Position numbers and translations under genes: made by a program. A stretch of 39,760 bases of DNA from the NCBI GenBank assembly GCA_026934365.1, contig JADHZE010000012.1:1-39760 (forward strand). Direction: 5' to 3'. The notes beneath the pieces were generated by a model. The model saw only the letters and a list, made by a program, of their open reading frames with translations. It was not told the origin of the DNA and did not search any database. The DNA is from Isoptericola sp. QY 916. GTDB lineage: Bacteria > Actinomycetota > Actinomycetes > Actinomycetales > Cellulomonadaceae. Shown in pieces: positions 34,291-39,760 of this stretch (the first letter of the stretch is position 1; each line of letters begins with the position of its first letter).

Positions 34291-35685
34291 ATGACGGTCA
34301 GAGGCAAGGACTTCGACGGCGCGCTCGACCGCGCCGTGCACCACGCGCGCGCCTGGCTCGACGACGTGGGGGAGCGGCCCGTCCCGCCGCGCGCCGACGC
34401 GGACGCCGTCGGGCGGACGTTGCCCGGGCCGCTGCCCGATCAGGGGCTCGCGCCGGCGGGCGTGGTCGACGAGCTCGCCGCCCGGGTCGAGCCCGGCCTG
34501 ATGGCGATCGGGTCGGGCCGGTTCTTCGGCTGGGTCATGGGCGGCACCCTGCCCGCGGCGCTGGGCGCCGACTGGCTCGTGAGCGCCTGGGACCAGAACG
34601 CGGGGATGCGGTTCTCCACGCCGGGCGTCGTCGCGGTCGAGGAGGAGGCGGGACGGTGGGTGCTCGACGCGCTCGGCCTGCCCGCGGGCTCCGACGTGGG
34701 CTTCGTGACCGGCGCGACGACGGCGAACCTCACCGGGCTGGCCGCGGCGCGCGGTGCGGTGCTCGCCCGCGCGGGGTGGGACGTCCACGAGCGGGGCCTG
34801 ACGGGCGGCCCTCCGGTGCGCGTGCTGGTCGGTGCCGAGCGCCACGACTCCGTCGATCTCGCGCTGCGCTACCTCGGGCTCGGCGCCCCGACGGAGGTGG
34901 CGGCCGACGACCAGGGCCGGCTGCGCGCGGACTCCCTCGCCGCCGCGCTCGCCGAGGGGTCGCCCGGGACGCCGACGATCGTGGCCCTGCAGGCCGGCAA
35001 CGTGCACTCCGGGTCCTTCGACCCCTTCGCGGAGGCGATCCCGCTCGCGCACGACCACGGCGCCTGGGTGCACGTCGACGGCGCGTTCGGCCTCTGGGCG
35101 GCCGCGACACCCGGCCTCGTTCACCTCGTGCGTGGGATCGAGGGCGCGGACTCCTGGGCGACCGACGCGCACAAGACCCTGAACGTGCCCTACGACTGCG
35201 GCGTCGCCGTCGTGGCTGACCCTGCCTCCGTGCGCGCCGCGTTCGGCGTGCACACGGCGTACCTCGTGGACGCGCCCGGCCCCGGCAACCCCTACGACAA
35301 GGCGCCCGAGCTCTCGCGGCGTGCCCGCGGCGTGCCCACCTGGGCCGCGCTGCGTTCCCTCGGGCGGGAGGGGTTGGCCGGGCTCGTCGGAGGGCTGGCG
35401 GATCGCGCCCGGGCGATCGCCGAGGGCGTGGCGCGCATCGACGGCGTGCAGGTGGTCAACGACGTCGTCTACACCCAGGTGTGCCTCGCGCTGGACGACG
35501 ACGCCCTGACGCGGGCGGCCGGCGTGCGGCTCCTCGCCGACGGCGAGACATGGATCTCCGGCTCCCGGTGGCGCGGCCAGGACGTCCTGCGGGTCTCGGT
35601 GAGCAACTGGTCCACGGACGAGGACGACGTCGCGAGGACGGTCGAGGCGGTCCGGCGCGCGGCCCGAGGCCCGGCCTCGTCGTAG
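34291..35685 (+). CDS. PLP-dependent group II amino acid decarboxylase family protein
   Basis: The 464-residue protein has the group II decarboxylase fold (aromatic amino acid/glutamate decarboxylase superfamily). The cofactor lysine is K295 in TDAHKTLNVPYDCG, the PLP-pyridine Asp is D263 in WVHVDGAFGLWA, and VTGATTANLTGLAAAR supplies the phosphate-side Thr. Other blocks are GRFFGWVMGG near the N-terminus and the C-terminal GETWISGSRWRGQDVLRVSVSNW. Some relatives are aldolases or oxidative decarboxylases, so the substrate is uncertain. ATG 34291 follows GAAGGAG. It is a single gene closed by a perfect 21-bp hairpin and converges on the fad operon. Confidence 0.9.
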   Translation: MTVRGKDFDGALDRAVHHARAWLDDVGERPVPPRADADAVGRTLPGPLPDQGLAPAGVVDELAARVEPGLMAIGSGRFFGWVMGGTLPAALGADWLVSAWDQNAGMRFSTPGVVAVEEEAGRWVLDALGLPAGSDVGFVTGATTANLTGLAAARGAVLARAGWDVHERGLTGGPPVRVLVGAERHDSVDLALRYLGLGAPTEVAADDQGRLRADSLAAALAEGSPGTPTIVALQAGNVHSGSFDPFAEAIPLAHDHGAWVHVDGAFGLWAAATPGLVHLVRGIEGADSWATDAHKTLNVPYDCGVAVVADPASVRAAFGVHTAYLVDAPGPGNPYDKAPELSRRARGVPTWAALRSLGREGLAGLVGGLADRARAIAEGVARIDGVQVVNDVVYTQVCLALDDDALTRAAGVRLLADGETWISGSRWRGQDVLRVSVSNWSTDEDDVARTVEAVRRAARGPASS

Positions 35686-35713
35686 TCCACGGCGCAGGTC
35701 GGCGGGCCGAGGC

Positions 35714-35760
35714 ACGCTCCGGTGGCCCGGTCCCGACGAGGGACCGGGCCACCGGAGCGT
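35714..35760. terminator. Perfect 21-bp bidirectional terminator hairpin
   Basis: Bases 35714-35734 are the exact reverse complement of 35740-35760, with a GACGA loop. It lies between the convergent PLP decarboxylase and fadB stop codons and can serve both. There is no U-run. Confidence 0.92.
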
Positions 35761-35797
35761 CCTGAGCCGTGGGGCTCGGGTCTCCGAGGAGGGCGTG

Positions 35798-37954
35798 TCA
35801 GGCGACGGCCTCGGGGACGTTCGCGACGCCGTCGGGCAGGATCCGGCGGCCCAGGACCTTCACCGAGTACCCGGCGCGGTCGAGATACGGCGTGATGCCG
35901 CCGGTGTGGAAGCCCCACCCGGCGCCGAGGATCATGCACAGGTCGATCTGCTGCGGCCCGGCGGCCACGCCCTCGTCGAGCATGTGGCCGATCTCGACCG
36001 TCAGCGCCGTGAGCACGGAGTCCAGCACGCCCGCGGCGTCGAGCACCGGGGTGCCGTGCCGGCCCTGCTCGCCTGCCGGGAGCACCTCGCCGAAGACGGC
36101 CTGGATCGCCGGGTCGACCGGCTTGGGCAGCCCGGGGGCCGGACGGTCGAGCACGACGCGCGTGCCGTCGGCGACGAGCTTCTCCAGGCCGGGGGAGGTC
36201 GGGAACCGGTCGCCCAGGTCCTCGCGCAGCGAGGTGAGCACGTGCAGGCCGACGGCCGGGCCGACGAGGTCGAAGAGCTCGAAGGTCGGCATCGGGAAGC
36301 CCAGCGGCGCCAGCGCGGTGTCGGCCACCTCGACGGACGTGCCGTTCTCGATGGCCTCGACGACCTTGCCCATGACGAGCACGAGCAGCCGGTTGACGAC
36401 GAAGCCGGGCCGGTCGGCCACGAGCACCGCCGTCTTGCGCAGCTTCTTCGTGATGGCGAACGCCGTGGCCAGCGCCTCGTCGGAGGTCCGCTCGGCCTTG
36501 ACGACCTCGACCAGCGGCATCTGGGCCACGGGGTTGAAGAAGTGGATGCCCACGACCCGCTCGGGGTGCTGGAGGTCGGCCGCCATCTCGGTGACCGACA
36601 GCGCGCTGGTGTTCGTCGCGAGGATCGTGTCCTCGCGGACGATGCCCTCGAGCTCGGCGAAGACCTTCTTCTTGAGGCCCATGACCTCGGTCACGGCCTC
36701 GACCACCACGTCGCAGGTGGCGAACTCGTCGATGTCGGTGGTGCCGTGCACGCTCGCGACGATGCGCGCGGCGGCATCGGGCGCCATCCGTCCGCGGCCG
36801 ACGAGCTTCTCGACCGTGGACCGGACGAAGCCGAGGCCCTTGTCGACCCGCTCCTGGTCCAGGTCGCGCATGACGACGGGCACGCCGAGGCGCTGCGCGA
36901 CGAGCAGGGCGATCTGCGCGGCCATGAGGCCGGCGCCGACGATGCCGACCCGGGTGACCGGTCGGGCGAGGCTCTTGTCCGGGGCGCCGACGGGCTTCTT
37001 GCCGCCCGAGACGAGCTGGAAGGCGTAGACGCTGGCGCGCATCTCGTCGGACATGATGAGGTCGGCCAGCGCCCGGTCCTCGGCCGCGAAGGCCTCCGCG
37101 CGGGTGGCCGTGCGGGCCGCCGCGAGCAGGTCCAGGGCGCGGTACGGCGCCGGGCGAGAGCCCGCGACGACGGCGTCGAGCCGCTGGCGCGTGGCCGCGA
37201 CGACGGCGTCCCACACCGGCTGCGGGTCGAGCTCGCGGCGGGGAACCTCGAAGTCGCCGCGCAGCACCCGCGACGCCCACAGGATCGACTGCTCGAGGAA
37301 GTCGGCAGGCTCGAGGAGCTGGTCCACCAGGCCGATCTGCGCGGCCTCGGCCGCCTTGAACGGCTTCTGCGTCGCGGGGCGCGTGAGGATGACGTCGACG
37401 GCCTTCTCGATGCCCACGAGGCGCGGCACGAGGTAGGCGCCGCCCCAGCCCGGGATGAGGCCGAGGCCGGTCTCGGGCAGACCGAGTGCGGGGGCGTCGG
37501 CCGACACCGTGCGGTAGTCGCAGTTGAGCGCGACCTCGAGGCCGCCGCCGAGCGCCAGCCCGTTGACGAACGCGAACGTGGGCACACCCATCGTGTGCAG
37601 CAGCTCGTAGGCGGCGTGGCCGGACCGGCCCAGCTCGAGCGCCTGCTCGTGCGAGGTGACGGTGGAGACCTGCAGCAGGTCGGCGCCCGCGGCGAGGAAG
37701 TACGGCTTGCCGGTGACGGCGACGGCGGCGATCTCCCCGCGGCCCGCGCGCTCCTGCAGCGCGGTCAGCGCCGCGGTGAGCTCGGCCATGCCCTCGGGGC
37801 CCAGGGTGTTGGGCTTGGTGTGGTCGAGGCCGTTGTCCAGCGTGACGAGCGCGAGGGTGCCCGCGCCGCCCGGGAGCTCGACGTCCCGGACGAGGGAGTG
37901 CGTGACGCGCTCGGCGCGGACGCCGGAGGTGTTCTCGGTCGTGTTCGAGGGCAT
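35798..37954 (-). CDS. fadB: Fatty-acid oxidation multifunctional enzyme (enoyl-CoA hydratase / 3-hydroxyacyl-CoA dehydrogenase)
   Basis: This enzyme carries out hydration of enoyl-CoA and NAD-dependent oxidation of 3-hydroxyacyl-CoA in beta-oxidation. In the 718-residue product the crotonase domain comes first (oxyanion NGLALGGGLEVAL, catalytic E140 and E161 in LPETGLGLIPGWGG), then the Rossmann domain (VGIVGAGLMAAQIALLVAQR, about 336-354), the HAD catalytic block IHFFNPVAQMPLVEVV with its histidine, and two C-terminal HAD_C domains (DRPGFVVNRLL). Both active sites look intact. The ATG is 5 bases after the fadA stop, with GAGGAG upstream inside fadA, so the two genes form an operon, the usual alpha/beta pair of a trifunctional complex. 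Confidence 0.95.
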   Translation of the reverse strand: MPSNTTENTSGVRAERVTHSLVRDVELPGGAGTLALVTLDNGLDHTKPNTLGPEGMAELTAALTALQERAGRGEIAAVAVTGKPYFLAAGADLLQVSTVTSHEQALELGRSGHAAYELLHTMGVPTFAFVNGLALGGGLEVALNCDYRTVSADAPALGLPETGLGLIPGWGGAYLVPRLVGIEKAVDVILTRPATQKPFKAAEAAQIGLVDQLLEPADFLEQSILWASRVLRGDFEVPRRELDPQPVWDAVVAATRQRLDAVVAGSRPAPYRALDLLAAARTATRAEAFAAEDRALADLIMSDEMRASVYAFQLVSGGKKPVGAPDKSLARPVTRVGIVGAGLMAAQIALLVAQRLGVPVVMRDLDQERVDKGLGFVRSTVEKLVGRGRMAPDAAARIVASVHGTTDIDEFATCDVVVEAVTEVMGLKKKVFAELEGIVREDTILATNTSALSVTEMAADLQHPERVVGIHFFNPVAQMPLVEVVKAERTSDEALATAFAITKKLRKTAVLVADRPGFVVNRLLVLVMGKVVEAIENGTSVEVADTALAPLGFPMPTFELFDLVGPAVGLHVLTSLREDLGDRFPTSPGLEKLVADGTRVVLDRPAPGLPKPVDPAIQAVFGEVLPAGEQGRHGTPVLDAAGVLDSVLTALTVEIGHMLDEGVAAGPQQIDLCMILGAGWGFHTGGITPYLDRAGYSVKVLGRRILPDGVANVPEAVA

Positions 37955-37959
37955 CGTGG

Positions 37960-39219
<1,260 letters not shown>

Positions 39220-39313
39220 GGAAGCTCCATCCGCAGGCGGGGGTCGGGACTTCGGCGTCCGACGAGCGACGCCGCTCTCGGGCGACGACCCGGTAGGGCC
39301 GGCGCCGAGGTAC

Positions 39314-39366
39314 ACGCTACCGCGAGTACCGGGAACCAGGATAGACCACTCTGAGACCCCGTCTCA
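39314..39366 (-). promoter_or_regulatory. fadA promoter region with inverted repeat
   Basis: On the minus strand TATCCT (39344-39339) and TAGCGT (39319-39314) are two candidate -10 elements. Just upstream of the first lies a 6-3-6 inverted repeat, TGAGAC (39352-39357) and GTCTCA (39361-39366), where a -35 or operator would be expected. A fatty-acid-responsive repressor is a natural guess but nothing in the window identifies it. Confidence 0.45.
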
Positions 39367-39373
39367 CACGAGT

Positions 39374-39415
39374 TGTCAGGGCCAGGAGCACCACTACCTG
39401 CGTGTGGTCCTGACA
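39374..39415 (-). terminator. Hairpin downstream of RNase D
   Basis: TGTCAGG (39374-39380) pairs with CCTGACA (39409-39415) and, after a 9-base bulge on one side, ACCAC (39390-39394) pairs with GTGGT (39404-39408). It starts about 10 bases beyond the RNase D stop codon and separates it from the fadA promoter. Confidence 0.5.
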
Positions 39416-39424
39416 GGTCGGGGG

Positions 39425-39760
39425 TCAGGAGACGGTGGAGAAGGCGTCCTCGAGGGGGGTCGCGACCAGCTCGATCTGCCACGGCCGGGCTCCGCGGCCC
39501 CGGAGGAACTCCGCGATCTCTGCCGAGCGGGCCGGGTCCGGCGGCGTCCAGCACAGGCGGCGCAGGGCGTCCGGCTGCAGCAGGTTCTCCACGGGCACGT
39601 GCAGGTCGCCGGACATCGTGGCGAGAAGGTCGCGGGCCGTCGTGAGCCGCCGGGCTGCGACGGGGTCTCGGTCGGCCCAGGTGCGCGGCTGGGGCGGCCC
39701 GTCGGTGCGCGGGCCGCGCTGGCTCGGCAGCCGGTCGTCGGGCAGGGCGAGGGCCTCGTC
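39425..39760 (-). CDS. rnd: Ribonuclease D, C-terminal part (HRDC domain)
   Basis: The frame is open to the window edge, so the 5' part of the gene lies beyond it; the last 111 residues are visible. They read LPSQRGPRTDGPPQPRTWAD onward, then RDPVAARRLTTARDLLATMSGDL and VPVENLLQPDALRRLCW, the pattern of the second HRDC-like helical domain at the end of actinobacterial RNase D-type 3'-5' exonucleases, which trim tRNA and other RNAs. The DEDD exonuclease domain is outside the window, so the name rests on the C-terminal match and on the usual dxs neighbourhood. Confidence 0.88.
   Translation of the reverse strand, partial: DEALALPDDRLPSQRGPRTDGPPQPRTWADRDPVAARRLTTARDLLATMSGDLHVPVENLLQPDALRRLCWTPPDPARSAEIAEFLRGRGARPWQIELVATPLEDAFSTVS

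Noticed and set aside
33004-35715. A 903-codon minus-strand frame that could suggest a fusion upstream of the GCS2 enzyme
   Set aside because: The part above 34107 is antisense to the PLP decarboxylase and lacks domain signals; family proteins start at MKRTMGIEEE.

Overview
This is a chromosomal segment of a very GC-rich actinobacterium, most likely a Micrococcales member near Cellulomonas, Cellulosimicrobium or Isoptericola. Four things point there: strong G/C third-position bias, frequent GTG starts, many actinobacterial DUF families (DUF5998, DUF3071/SepH, DUF4193, DUF3093, DUF3710, DUF3159, DUF5701), and a pyruvate formate-lyase pair as expected of a facultatively fermentative member. Genus is inference. 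I see no rRNA, tRNA, CRISPR, insertion sequence, prophage or integrase. Coding density is high and no intergenic gap exceeds 300 bases.

Layout. 1-5106 (+): 3' end of a GNAT/acyl-CoA synthetase fusion, a DUF899 protein, DUF5998, an alkaline-phosphatase-superfamily enzyme, a DinB protein and thymidine kinase. 5140-9888: SepH (-), TRIC channel and inositol-phosphatase family enzyme (+), DUF4193 (+), DUF3093 (-), dUTPase (+). 9995-12083 (+): DUF3710, OB-fold protein and DUF3159, with overlapping or nearly adjacent starts. 12080-15628: two TrkA-type proteins (-) divergent from a KimA-like potassium transporter (+). 15682-20757: TRAM-domain RNA methyltransferase, DUF5701 (-), and aconitase under a perfect 20-bp palindrome. 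20819-26134: an alpha/beta-hydrolase and TetR divergent pair with two operator copies, then DUF1801, phosphotransferase, Nudix CoA pyrophosphatase and GuaB1 (all -). 26329-32988 (+): dxs, HAD phosphatase, pflB-pflA behind a Rex-type operator, PIG-L deacetylase. 33004-39760: glutamate-cysteine-ligase-like enzyme (-), PLP decarboxylase (+), a fatty-acid oxidation operon fadA-fadB (-) and the 3' end of RNase D (-).

How it fits together. The sepH-to-methyltransferase block, plus dxs and RNase D, resembles the conserved sigA-dut-dxs neighbourhood of Actinobacteria (from memory, M. tuberculosis Rv2681-Rv2703), so most of the window is core genome. The most interesting signals are regulatory and contextual: a potassium module (KimA-like importer plus two RCK-type proteins), a redox-sensing operator on pflB, an aconitase operator resembling that of TamR, a duplicated TetR operator, and about fifteen genes with a -10-like hexamer only 6-8 nt before the start codon, which suggests leaderless mRNAs. 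No wholly novel defence, mobile or biosynthetic system is visible.
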